Shown: in pieces, positions 1-5,228 of the stretch
Layout of the letters: each line of letters opens with the position of its first letter
Position numbering within the stretch: position 1 is the stretch's first letter
The notes under the pieces: model-generated
Seen by the model: only the letters and a program-made list of their open reading frames with translations
Told to the model about the DNA's origin: nothing
Databases searched by the model: none
NCBI GenBank assembly: GCA_020049615.1
Contig: JAIFKN010000272.1
Coordinates: 1-5,228 of the forward strand
DNA length: 5,228 nt
Origin: a bacterium
GTDB lineage: Bacteria > Planctomycetota > UBA11346
Direction of reading: 5' to 3'
Position numbers and translations under genes: made by a program

Positions 1-53
1 TCGGGGTCTCGGTGCCCCCAGCGAACTTCTGAAGCATAGCTGGTGACCCAGGT
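1..53. other. Left-edge sequence with no assignable gene
   Basis: All three plus-strand frames hit a stop within this stretch: TGA at 30-32, TAG at 37-39 and TGA at 43-45. At most it could hold the last few codons of a rightward gene that starts outside the window; one frame would end in Val-Pro-Pro-Ala-Asn-Phe-stop. On the minus strand an ATG at 37-35 is open to the edge but cannot be judged from 12 codons. Nothing here is recognisable. Confidence 0.3.
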
Positions 54-88
54 ACGGAGCCGTGGCGGGGCCCCCGCCACGGCTCCGT
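54..88 (-). terminator. Strong GC-rich hairpin after the beta-helix gene, probable terminator
   Basis: Bases 54-68 pair perfectly with 74-88 (15 bp, almost all G-C) around a 5-base loop at 69-73. The hairpin begins 4 nt past the TGA stop (95-93) of the minus-strand beta-helix gene, which is the usual place for a transcription terminator. No T-tract follows it on the minus strand (the sequence continues ACCTGGG) or on the plus strand, so it is not a textbook intrinsic terminator. It could act as a U-less terminator, as a 3'-end stabilising structure, or on both strands if a rightward gene ends to the left. Confidence 0.6.
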
Positions 89-92
89 CGTC

Positions 93-1790
93 TCATCGCC
101 GCGTCAGCCTGCCCAGGGTCAGGCAGCCGCACACGGCGAGCAGGCAGGCGACCACGCCCGAACCGCATCCGCCTCCACCGCCGCTGCTCCCGCCGGCTGA
201 CGCGCCGCCGCCCGACACTCCGCCCGCCGCCACCGTCACCGAGGCCGGGTTGGAGGCCGGGCTGAGATTGCCGTCGGCATCGGTGGCGGTGACGGTCAGG
301 CTGTGCACTCCTGGAGCCAAGGCCGGAGACGCCGTCCACGACCACGCCCCGGTGGCGGTGGCGGTGACCGAGCCGACCAGGACTCCGTTGTCGTAGATGC
401 GCACCACCGCCCCGGGCTCGGTCGTCCCACTGAGCGTCGGCGTGGCCGAGGTGGCGCTCGATGTCGCCGGGACGCCCGGCCTGGCCGGCGGGGTGAGGTC
501 GAACTCGTAGGCCCCGCGATCGACCGCGCTGCCCTGGGGCCGGGCCATGCCGAGCAGATCGGCGGTGTCGGTGACGCCGCTGAGCCCGGCGCCGCTGTTC
601 CGCGCCGGGCTGTCGGCGCGCAGGCGGAAGTCGGCCACCTCGGGATCGGTGCTGGGATTGCGCAGCTTGGGGTCGACAGAGAGGGTGCTGGTGCCTGCGA
701 CCGCCACCGTGCCGTTCCAGTACACGTTGCTGGCGTAGACCACGTTGCTGTTGTTGTACGCGCTGTTGACCTTGCCGCCGTCGCGGGCGTACATGATGTT
801 GTTCAGGATGCGCACGTCGGCGGCTGAATTGGCGAAGATCTCGGCGTAGCCGACCTTGATGCCGTTGTGGTAGGCAGTGTTGTTGATGATGTCGACGTGG
901 TCGGAGGAGTAGGCGTGGATGCCGGAACCGCCGTTGTTGACGCTGAGGTTGCCGGCGACCAGGGTGCGCCCGGCGTAGGCGCCGCGCGTGCTGCCGTTCT
1001 GGGTGTGGCGGTTGTCGTCGATGATGACGCCGTTCCCGTCGCTGTAGGCGTTGATCGCGGTCCACTTCACCATGCAGCGGTTGTCGCGCACGACGTTGTT
1101 GCGCACGATGTTCCGCCAGGTCGGCGAGCCGAGGCCGCAGCTCCAGCTCTGGTACAGCGAGATGCCCGAGCCGGCGTAACGCATGTACCAGGCGCACTGC
1201 TCGACCACGCAGCCCTCGATGGTGATGAGGTCGGCCTGGATCGCCGAAAGGCCGCCGCCCGGACATTTGCGCACGTGCAGGTTGCACAGGGTGATGTCGT
1301 GGAAGGGCTCACTCCTGCTGCGGCAGTCGATCGACAGACCGTTGGTGTTGTAGATCGGGTTGCCGCCGCCGGCGGCTACCCCGTCGGCCTCGGCGTCGGC
1401 CAGGGTGATGTTGTCGTTGTTGCCGGTGATGGTCAGGCCGTCGATGACCTGGTAGCTGGCATCGACCTTGATGATGTTCCAGCCATTGCCCTTCAACTCG
1501 GGCGTGTGCCCCGGCAGCGCCTTCCAGGTGATCCAGGCGGCGGCGGTACCCGAGGTGGTGATGGTCAGCACCTCGCCGTTGTTCCATGACGCGGTGTAGA
1601 TGCCGTCCATCACCCACACGGTGTCGCCAGGGGCGACCTTGCCCGCGGCCTTGGCCAGGGTGCGGAAGGCTGCCCCCTGGCTGGTGCCGGCGCTGGCGTC
1701 GCTGCCGCCGCCGGAGACGTACCATTCGACGGCGGTCAGCTGGGCGCACATGGCGATGATGCAGATGAGGAGGAGGGATGAGTGGCTCAT
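93..1790 (-). CDS. Secreted right-handed parallel beta-helix protein with Ig-like domain and C-terminal sorting tail
   Basis: This 565-residue protein is exported. Residues 1-20 form a signal peptide (hydrophobic LLLICIIAMCA, likely cleavage after LTA). Residues 22-120 open with the YVSGGGSDASAGTS / FRTLAKAA / PGDTVWVMDGIY pattern typical of DUF1565-like beta-helix proteins. Residues about 120-370 carry short Asn-rich coils (NNVVRDN, DGNGVIIDDN, NNTAYHNG, LNNIMY) of a right-handed parallel beta-helix. Residues 372-430 (DPKLRNP, ADFRLRADSPARNSG, DRGAYEF) match the choice-of-anchor Q-type end. Residues 432-521 look like a bacterial Ig-like domain. A Gly/Ser linker, GGCGSG at 540-545, a hydrophobic stretch and the ending RLTRR form a surface-sorting signal. 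The fold is typical of polysaccharide lyases and other glycan-active proteins, but no catalytic residues could be assigned, so substrate and activity are unknown. The ATG at 1790 was chosen because GAGG lies 5 nt upstream and the signal peptide starts there; an in-frame TTG at 1838 would add 16 residues without export character. It is the last gene of the sigma/FecR unit. Confidence 0.87.
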   Translation of the reverse strand: MSHSSLLLICIIAMCAQLTAVEWYVSGGGSDASAGTSQGAAFRTLAKAAGKVAPGDTVWVMDGIYTASWNNGEVLTITTSGTAAAWITWKALPGHTPELKGNGWNIIKVDASYQVIDGLTITGNNDNITLADAEADGVAAGGGNPIYNTNGLSIDCRSRSEPFHDITLCNLHVRKCPGGGLSAIQADLITIEGCVVEQCAWYMRYAGSGISLYQSWSCGLGSPTWRNIVRNNVVRDNRCMVKWTAINAYSDGNGVIIDDNRHTQNGSTRGAYAGRTLVAGNLSVNNGGSGIHAYSSDHVDIINNTAYHNGIKVGYAEIFANSAADVRILNNIMYARDGGKVNSAYNNSNVVYASNVYWNGTVAVAGTSTLSVDPKLRNPSTDPEVADFRLRADSPARNSGAGLSGVTDTADLLGMARPQGSAVDRGAYEFDLTPPARPGVPATSSATSATPTLSGTTEPGAVVRIYDNGVLVGSVTATATGAWSWTASPALAPGVHSLTVTATDADGNLSPASNPASVTVAAGGVSGGGASAGGSSGGGGGCGSGVVACLLAVCGCLTLGRLTRR

Positions 1791-1825
1791 GATGGCCTCA
1801 TCACCGGAGCCTGAGGCGGATGACG
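1791..1825 (-). promoter_or_regulatory. Bipartite leader element and ribosome binding site of the beta-helix gene
   Basis: Reading the minus strand, CGTCATCCG (1825-1817), nine other bases, then CCGGTGATGAGGC (1807-1795) precede the ATG by 4 nt. GAGG (1799-1796) is a normal Shine-Dalgarno core. GGTGAT just before it also matches the extended anti-Shine-Dalgarno complement (AGGAGGTGAT). The same two blocks, at nearly the same spacing, stand before the sigma-factor gene at 3765-3794. The CGTC core recalls the -10 element of many ECF-dependent promoters, but no convincing GGAAC-like -35 was seen upstream. The element lies in the 72-nt gap after the FecR-like gene. Confidence 0.5.
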
Positions 1826-1862
1826 AAATGGTCCCCAATCGTCTCCGCAGCAGCGGATTACG

Positions 1863-3221
1863 TCACTTCACCAGGACTTCGACCTGGCTGACGACGAAGC
1901 CGCCGGCGCCGTAGCCCCAACAGCCCAGGCTGGAGATCGCCGCCGATTCCCAATCCGCCTTCACCCGGCTCCAGAAGGCGGCGATCGGCAGTTCGACCTC
2001 GCGCCAGACGCCGGCCGCGACCGGGACCATCGCCGATGATGCCCACAGCGCGCGGCCGCCCGGCTCAGCCGACGGCACGCCGATGGTGACGTTGATGCTG
2101 CCGCTGCGCTCGGCGCGGACGCGGAAGCGCAGGACGCAGCCGTGCTCGAGCCGCAGCATGGCGGAACCGTCGCGCTGTGCGTGGATCATCACCTCGTGGT
2201 CCGGCCGGGGCTCCGACTCCCAGCCCTGGCCGCTGACCGCCAGGGCGGTGCAGGCCTGGGTGCCGTCCGCCAGGCTGTGCCAGCGCCCGACCGTCTTGGC
2301 CGGGACCAGGCCCGGGACGAAGCGCCAGGGCAGTCCGAGGACACGGTCGGCGCGCAGACCGTCGGGATCGCCACCCGTCCACACCAGCTGCGCCGGTACC
2401 GGCAACGGTGCAGACGGCGGGAAGCCAGTGCGCGCCACGCTCGCCTGGCCGGGCCGCAGGACCACGTCGTCGCCGGTACCGGTCGCCACCCGCACCTCGC
2501 CGTCGGCCAGCCGCACGACGGCGGCATCGGCGACGATGCGGCAGTCGAACACGGTCCCGGCGGTCTCAACGCTGCCATGCGGCGTGACCAGGCGCAATCC
2601 TCCGGCGCCGGGATGGTGCTCCGCCTGCCAGCCGACCTGCCCGGCGGTCAGGGTGCAGCGCAGCCGGCCGTCAGCCTCGCGTCCGTGCAGTTCTGCGCGC
2701 GAGCCTGCCGCCAGGCGCAGGAGCGAGCCGTCCGCGCCCTGCAGGACGAGCGGCACGGCGCCGATCGTCATGGCGCCGGCATCGACGCCGATCCGCGCCC
2801 CCTCGCCCAGCGCCTGCTGCGCCAGCAGGAGGGCCTCGCCGGAGACGATGGTCAGCGGTGCCGGCGCCGCGCCCGGCCACAGGGCGATGGCGCTGGCGAT
2901 GACCACGGCGGCGGCCACCAAGGCGGGCCAGCGCAGTCCGTTGCGGCGGCGATGGCCGACCCGCCCCTCGACCGCCTCGACCAAGCGCAGGCGCTGGCTC
3001 GGACGTCGCGCCCGGATCAGCGCCTCGACGCTGGCGGCGGTGTCCCGCCCGCGCTCCTCTGGCCAGGCCAGGCGCAGGAGCGCGGCGAATCGCGCCTGCT
3101 CGGCGGCGGTGCGCGCCAGGGCGGGATCGGCGGCCAGGGCCTCGGCGAGACGGCACCGGCCATCATCATCGAGATCACCCTCGACCCAGCGCGCGATCAA
3201 CGACTCCGCCGCGCCGCTCAT
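1863..3221 (-). CDS. FecR-domain transmembrane anti-sigma/sensor protein with C-terminal beta-sandwich-like domain
   Basis: This 452-residue protein probably controls the sigma factor encoded just upstream. Residues 1-97 are cytoplasmic and helical, with the anti-sigma-like stretch LIARWVEGDLDDD ... ALAADPALARTAAEQARF, and contain no HxxxCxxC zinc motif. A basic patch (HRRRNGLRW, 90-98) precedes one membrane helix at about 98-115. Residues about 121-262 are a FecR domain, whose diagnostic part is LVTPHGSVETAGTVFD (211-226) followed by VVRLADGEVRV (235-245). Residues about 275-452 are an additional domain: SINVTIGVPS, WREVELPIAAFW and GGFVVSQVEVLV have the strand pattern of galactose-binding-like or carbohydrate-binding beta-sandwiches. 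Ordinary FecR proteins are about 300-330 residues, so this is an enlarged form. Its ATG overlaps the sigma gene's stop codon (ATGA, 3221-3218), implying translational coupling. By analogy the extracytoplasmic part senses a ligand, perhaps a glycan, and the N-terminus holds or activates the sigma factor; the ligand is unknown. Confidence 0.85.
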   Translation of the reverse strand: MSGAAESLIARWVEGDLDDDGRCRLAEALAADPALARTAAEQARFAALLRLAWPEERGRDTAASVEALIRARRPSQRLRLVEAVEGRVGHRRRNGLRWPALVAAAVVIASAIALWPGAAPAPLTIVSGEALLLAQQALGEGARIGVDAGAMTIGAVPLVLQGADGSLLRLAAGSRAELHGREADGRLRCTLTAGQVGWQAEHHPGAGGLRLVTPHGSVETAGTVFDCRIVADAAVVRLADGEVRVATGTGDDVVLRPGQASVARTGFPPSAPLPVPAQLVWTGGDPDGLRADRVLGLPWRFVPGLVPAKTVGRWHSLADGTQACTALAVSGQGWESEPRPDHEVMIHAQRDGSAMLRLEHGCVLRFRVRAERSGSINVTIGVPSAEPGGRALWASSAMVPVAAGVWREVELPIAAFWSRVKADWESAAISSLGCWGYGAGGFVVSQVEVLVK

Positions 3222-3760
3222 GGCGCCGCCTGCTCGACGCAGCTGCGCAGGGCCTGGCGCAGGCGGTAGAGCTGCGCCACCAACGCGTCGCGCTGGCGCT
3301 TGTAGGCCACCGCCAGGCGGGAGAGGTCCTGGCCTTCGCCATATCGCCGGCGCAGCAGCTCCTGGGACTGCACCGGCAGCCGCGCCAGGCAGGCGCGCAA
3401 CCGGCGCAGCAGCGCCTCGTCATCCTCCGGCACCTCGGCCGGCTCCACCGTGCCAATCAGTTCAAGGGCGTCGCCGCCAAACGTGCGGCTGCGAGCGCGC
3501 TCGCGCAACACGCGGGCAAGGACATTGCGGGCGATGCCCTTCAGCCAGGCGGTCAGCACGCCACGCGGCTCGTAGCTGCGCATCGCGGACCAGCACTCGA
3601 CGTAGGTCTCCTGGACCAGTTCGTCGATCAGCGCCGGCGGGGCGCGCACCGCCAGATGCAGGCGGACCTCGTCCTCGGTGGCCATGACCAAGGCACGGAA
3701 GGCGGCGTGGTCGCCCTTCGCCGACAGGCACGCCAGGCCATCGAGTTCGGTAGCGTCCAT
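3218..3760 (-). CDS. ECF-like sigma-70 family RNA polymerase sigma factor, first gene of the minus-strand unit
   Basis: The 180-residue product has the two-domain layout of ECF sigma factors. Residues 18-90 correspond to region 2: HAAFRALV, then LIDELVQETYVECW (44-57) and the DNA-melting/-10 recognition helix AWLKGIARNVLARVLRERAR (71-90). A linker (91-115) leads to region 4 at 117-175: LRACLARLPVQSQELLRRRY and a helix-turn-helix ending LYRLRQALRSCV. The style (LVQETYVECW, LKGIARN, CLARLP...LLRRRY, ending RxALRSCV) resembles the Rhodopirellula/Verrucomicrobium group of short sigma-70 factors. It should direct RNA polymerase to a small regulon, plausibly including its own unit. The ATG has a GATGAGG ribosome site and is the first gene after the divergent intergenic region. 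Its stop overlaps the FecR-like gene by 4 nt, marking that protein as its likely partner. Confidence 0.9.
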   Translation of the reverse strand: MDATELDGLACLSAKGDHAAFRALVMATEDEVRLHLAVRAPPALIDELVQETYVECWSAMRSYEPRGVLTAWLKGIARNVLARVLRERARSRTFGGDALELIGTVEPAEVPEDDEALLRRLRACLARLPVQSQELLRRRYGEGQDLSRLAVAYKRQRDALVAQLYRLRQALRSCVEQAAP

Positions 3761-3794
3761 GCGTGCCTCATCACCGGCCCGCCGTCGGATGACG
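3761..3794 (-). promoter_or_regulatory. Bipartite leader element and ribosome binding site of the minus-strand sigma gene
   Basis: On the minus strand CGTCATCCG (3794-3786), eight other bases and CCGGTGATGAGGC (3777-3765) end 4 nt before the ATG at 3760. Both blocks are identical to those before the beta-helix gene. GAGG (3769-3766) serves as Shine-Dalgarno. A small hairpin is also possible here, with 3782-3786 pairing with 3791-3795 around a 4-base loop; the other copy lacks it. The blocks could be a -10-like promoter element plus ribosome site, or a translation-control element. Confidence 0.5.
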
Positions 3795-3932
3795 GTCGGA
3801 CCTGCAAGCCGATGCTAGGGCTGGTGATGCAGCGGAACAGCGCGATCCCGGCCCAAGCACAGCTTGTCGTCTGCGCGGCGCCGCTCAGGCTAAGACACTG
3901 TGACCCAGGACGTAGAGCCAGCAGAGGACGAC
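3795..3932. promoter_or_regulatory. Divergent intergenic region with probable promoters for both sigma modules
   Basis: The two sigma genes are transcribed away from each other, so this stretch must hold promoters in both directions unless one lies in the leader element. Three things are visible. A possible minus-strand -10 TAGCAT at 3817-3812 has no good -35 partner. A 10-bp perfect palindrome, GCGGCGCCGC, at 3875-3884 is a candidate protein-binding site, although such palindromes arise easily in GC-rich DNA. GGAAC on the plus strand at 3834-3838 resembles an ECF -35, but no CGTC-type -10 stands at the expected 16-17 bp. None of these is strong enough to call a promoter with certainty. Confidence 0.35.
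3923..3928 (+). promoter_or_regulatory. Shine-Dalgarno AGAGGA deciding the start of the plus-strand sigma gene
   Basis: AGAGGA ends 4 nt before ATG 3933 and is the best ribosome-binding match in the region. The alternative in-frame GTG at 3900 has only a weak AGG about 10 nt upstream. A TAA at 3891-3893 closes the frame further upstream, so these are the two main candidates. Confidence 0.5.
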
Positions 3933-4460
3933 ATGGCCCTGCTGCAGCGGTATCTTGATGGCGGCGACGAGGCGGCAGTGGCCGTCCTCGTCGATCGTCA
4001 TCAGGGCGATCTGCTGCGCACCGCCCACGCCCTGCTCGGTGAGGCTTCAGCTGCCCAGGATGCGGTGCAGGAGGGTTTCGTCCGCCTGTGGGGCGACGCC
4101 GCCGGTGTGCTCGCCGGCTCCGGCGCACACCGCTCGGTCGGCGGCTGGCTGTGCACCGTGGTGCGCAACGCCGCGCTCGACATGCTGCGGCGCAAGCGCG
4201 CCGCCCCCCTGCCCGAACAGGTGCGCCAGCCGACCCCGCCTCAAGGTACGGCGGTCGATGAGGCGGCCCTGCTGTGGGCTGCGGTCGCACGCCTACCCGA
4301 CCTCGAGCGCGCCGCCGTGCTGCTGCGCTACCACGACGGCCTGGCCTATGACGAGATCGGCGTCCGCCTGGGCAAGACCGCCAACCATGTCGGAGTGATC
4401 CTGCACCAGGGCGTCACGCGGCTGCGGGCCGACGCCGGACTCGCGGGAATCGCGCCATGA
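3933..4460 (+). CDS. ECF sigma-70 family RNA polymerase sigma factor, second (divergent) module
   Basis: From ATG 3933 the product has 175 residues; from GTG 3900 it has 186, adding an acidic TQDVEPAEDD-type tail that is also common in this family. Region 2 covers about residues 1-90: ALLQRYLDGGDEAAVAVLVDRH, core-binding AQDAVQEGFVRLW (41-53) and the helix GWLCTVVRNAALDMLRRKRA (71-90). A Pro-rich linker (91-108) leads to region 4 (113-166), with LPDLERAAVLLRYHDGLAYDE and a helix-turn-helix at about 138-164 ending QGVTRLR. This is a more classical ECF pattern (LP..ER.A.LLR...GL.Y.EI) than the minus-strand sigma factor, so the two are not recent duplicates. The ATG was preferred for its AGAGGA ribosome site and because the codons before it are less GC3-biased than the rest. 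Its stop overlaps the next ATG (ATGA at 4457-4460), implying coupling to the membrane protein downstream. Target promoters are unknown. Confidence 0.9.
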   Translation: MALLQRYLDGGDEAAVAVLVDRHQGDLLRTAHALLGEASAAQDAVQEGFVRLWGDAAGVLAGSGAHRSVGGWLCTVVRNAALDMLRRKRAAPLPEQVRQPTPPQGTAVDEAALLWAAVARLPDLERAAVLLRYHDGLAYDEIGVRLGKTANHVGVILHQGVTRLRADAGLAGIAP

Positions 4461-5125
4461 ACGAACTCGATCCGCAACTCGCCGCCCTGCTGCGCAGCGC
4501 CCCGGCTGCGCCGGCCACGCTCGACGAGGCGCACCGCCAGGCCGTGCTGCTCGCAGCCCGCCAGGCGTGGTTCCGCCAGCGGGCGCGCAGCCGGCGCAAC
4601 CTCCTCGGCCTCGCCGCCGCGGCGGTGTTCGCCGCCGCCATCGCCGGCTGGACCATCCGCAGCCTGGTCGACAGCCCGGTCCAGGAAACCCCGCCAACGG
4701 TGGCGGTGGCCGAGCGGCCGGCAGAGCGCAAGGCCCTGCGTCTGGCCGATGCGCCTGCCGGGATGGCCAAGAGCACAACGCCGCCGGCACCGGCCGCACC
4801 ACCGTCTCCGTTGGCTGCGACTGCCGCGATGGAGGCCGATGGTGCTGCGGACGCCATGATGAGCGGAAGCGCCGCGCCAGAAGCCCGCGCGCTGCGCATA
4901 GGCGCCGCACCGGCAGCCGCGTTGGCGGCTGACCTCGTGGCCCCTTCGCCGCAGGGGCATCTGGTGGTGGCGCAGCTGGTCCTCGAAGCGGATCACGGCG
5001 CCCGGCTGACCCCTGCCAACCGGCAGGCCACGCTGCGGGCCGCACTCGACGGCCTCGCCGGCATCGACGGAGCCGAGGCCGAGGCCCTGCGCGACGCCCT
5101 CCGCAGGGCCATGCTGCAGCGCTGA
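4457..5125 (+). CDS. Small single-pass membrane protein, putative anti-sigma factor of the plus-strand sigma
   Basis: This protein of 222 residues matches no family I can name. Residues 1-47 are cytoplasmic, helical and charged (LDEAHRQAVLLAARQAWFRQRARSRR), with no zinc-binding His/Cys motif; the basic RQRARSRR patch fits the positive-inside rule. One membrane helix spans about 48-68 (LLGLAAAAVFAAAIAGWTIRS). Residues about 73-160 are Pro/Ala-rich and probably disordered, outside the membrane. The last 60 residues include a strand-like HLVVAQLVLEAD and a charged helix (ANRQATLRAALDGL ... EALRDALRRAMLQ). The protein contains no cysteine. Position is the main clue: its ATG overlaps the sigma-factor stop codon, the usual arrangement for an anti-sigma partner. 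The function is therefore an inference from context and topology. The low-complexity Ala/Pro middle makes similarity searches weak, so it may be annotated only as hypothetical. Confidence 0.8.
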   Translation: MNELDPQLAALLRSAPAAPATLDEAHRQAVLLAARQAWFRQRARSRRNLLGLAAAAVFAAAIAGWTIRSLVDSPVQETPPTVAVAERPAERKALRLADAPAGMAKSTTPPAPAAPPSPLAATAAMEADGAADAMMSGSAAPEARALRIGAAPAAALAADLVAPSPQGHLVVAQLVLEADHGARLTPANRQATLRAALDGLAGIDGAEAEALRDALRRAMLQR

Positions 5126-5185
5126 GCCAGGCGCGGCCCCGGGGCTGGCCTTCCTGGGCCGACGGCTAGCCTGCGCGCCCTCCGC
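5126..5185 (+). other. Short intergenic spacer before der
   Basis: Sixty bases of very GC-rich sequence contain a 10-bp palindrome (GCCCCGGGGC) and short GGCC repeats. There is no hairpin with a loop and T-tract that would mark a terminator, and no clear -35/-10 pair. Whether der is co-transcribed with the sigma pair or has its own promoter cannot be decided. Confidence 0.4.
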
Positions 5186-5228
5186 ATGCGCCCCACCATA
5201 GCTATCGTCGGTCGGCCGAATGTCGGCA
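5186..5228 (+). CDS. der: Ribosome-biogenesis GTPase Der (EngA), N-terminal fragment cut by the window edge
   Basis: Only 14 codons are present, reading MRPTIAIVGRPNVG before the edge. This is the beginning of a G1/Walker A P-loop (GRPNVGKS in full) placed immediately at the N-terminus, as in Der/EngA, the double-GTPase-domain protein needed for maturation of the 50S ribosomal subunit. Era shares the GRPNVG motif but normally has several more residues before it; other TRAFAC GTPases such as MnmE have it internally. The ATG has no visible Shine-Dalgarno (the preceding bases are CCTCCGC). The gene is a housekeeping neighbour and probably unrelated to the sigma modules. Confidence 0.72.
   Translation, partial: MRPTIAIVGRPNVG

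Noticed and set aside
867..1589. A 240-codon plus-strand frame opposite the beta-helix gene
   Set aside because: The translation is a Val/Ala/Asp/Gly-rich mirror of the beta-helix codons with no recognisable motif; the minus-strand gene has a signal peptide, domains and a sorting tail.
1791..1838. TTG at 1838 as start of the beta-helix protein
   Set aside because: It would put 16 polar residues before an excellent signal peptide and would translate through the shared leader element; ATG 1790 has its own Shine-Dalgarno.
2083..3687. A 534-codon plus-strand open frame opposite the FecR-like and sigma genes
   Set aside because: It is antisense to two well-supported genes, its translation is Arg/Pro/Ser-rich low-complexity sequence without any domain, and long antisense frames are expected in such GC-rich DNA.
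3784..3800. Direct repeat of GTCGGA with an 11-bp period in the sigma leader
   Set aside because: Six-base repeats are common in GC-rich DNA and it partly overlaps the better supported leader element; too weak to call an operator.
4293..5045. A 250-codon minus-strand frame opposite the second sigma and its membrane partner
   Set aside because: It is Arg/Pro-rich shadow sequence, antisense to a clear ECF sigma domain and a gene coupled to it.
1..5228. CRISPR arrays, tRNA or rRNA genes, insertion sequences
   Set aside because: No regularly spaced repeats, cloverleaf-forming sequence, transposase-like reading frame or terminal inverted repeats were seen on reading both strands.

Overview
The window is very GC-rich (by eye well above 60% GC, with strong G/C preference at third codon positions), gene-dense and chromosomal in character. 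The first minus-strand sigma factor resembles the short ECF-like sigma factors common in Planctomycetota and Verrucomicrobiota. It is paired with a FecR-domain protein and an exported beta-helix protein carrying a choice-of-anchor Q-type region and a C-terminal Gly-Cys/membrane/Arg sorting tail. This combination points to the PVC superphylum, most likely a planctomycete or a relative. That placement is an inference from protein style; there is no rRNA gene to support it.

Layout. The left edge (1-53) holds no recognisable gene. A 15-bp perfect hairpin (54-88) lies just beyond the stop codon of a minus-strand three-gene unit, which reads from right to left: an ECF-like sigma factor (3760-3218), a FecR-type membrane anti-sigma/sensor (3221-1863; the stop and start overlap as ATGA), and a secreted right-handed beta-helix protein (1790-93). 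A 172-bp divergent intergenic region (3761-3932) separates this unit from a second, plus-strand pair: another ECF sigma factor (3933-4460, or from GTG 3900) and a small single-pass membrane protein (4457-5125), again joined by an ATGA overlap. After 60 bp, the first 14 codons of the GTPase gene der (engA) run off the right edge.

How it may work. The minus-strand unit looks like a cell-surface signalling cassette. The FecR-like protein has a cytoplasmic helical N-terminus, one membrane segment, a FecR domain and an extra C-terminal beta-sandwich-like domain that could bind carbohydrate. It would hold or activate the sigma factor, and the beta-helix protein would be the surface or secreted product of the same unit. 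The most notable non-coding signal is a bipartite sequence, CGTCATCCG followed 8-9 nt later by CCGGTGATGAGGC. It occurs twice, in front of the sigma gene and in front of the beta-helix gene, and in both places it ends exactly 4 nt before the ATG. It may be a shared promoter element, a translational control element or both. The divergent second sigma/membrane-protein pair may be an independent regulator or may cross-talk with the first. Specific ligands, substrates and target genes cannot be read from the sequence.
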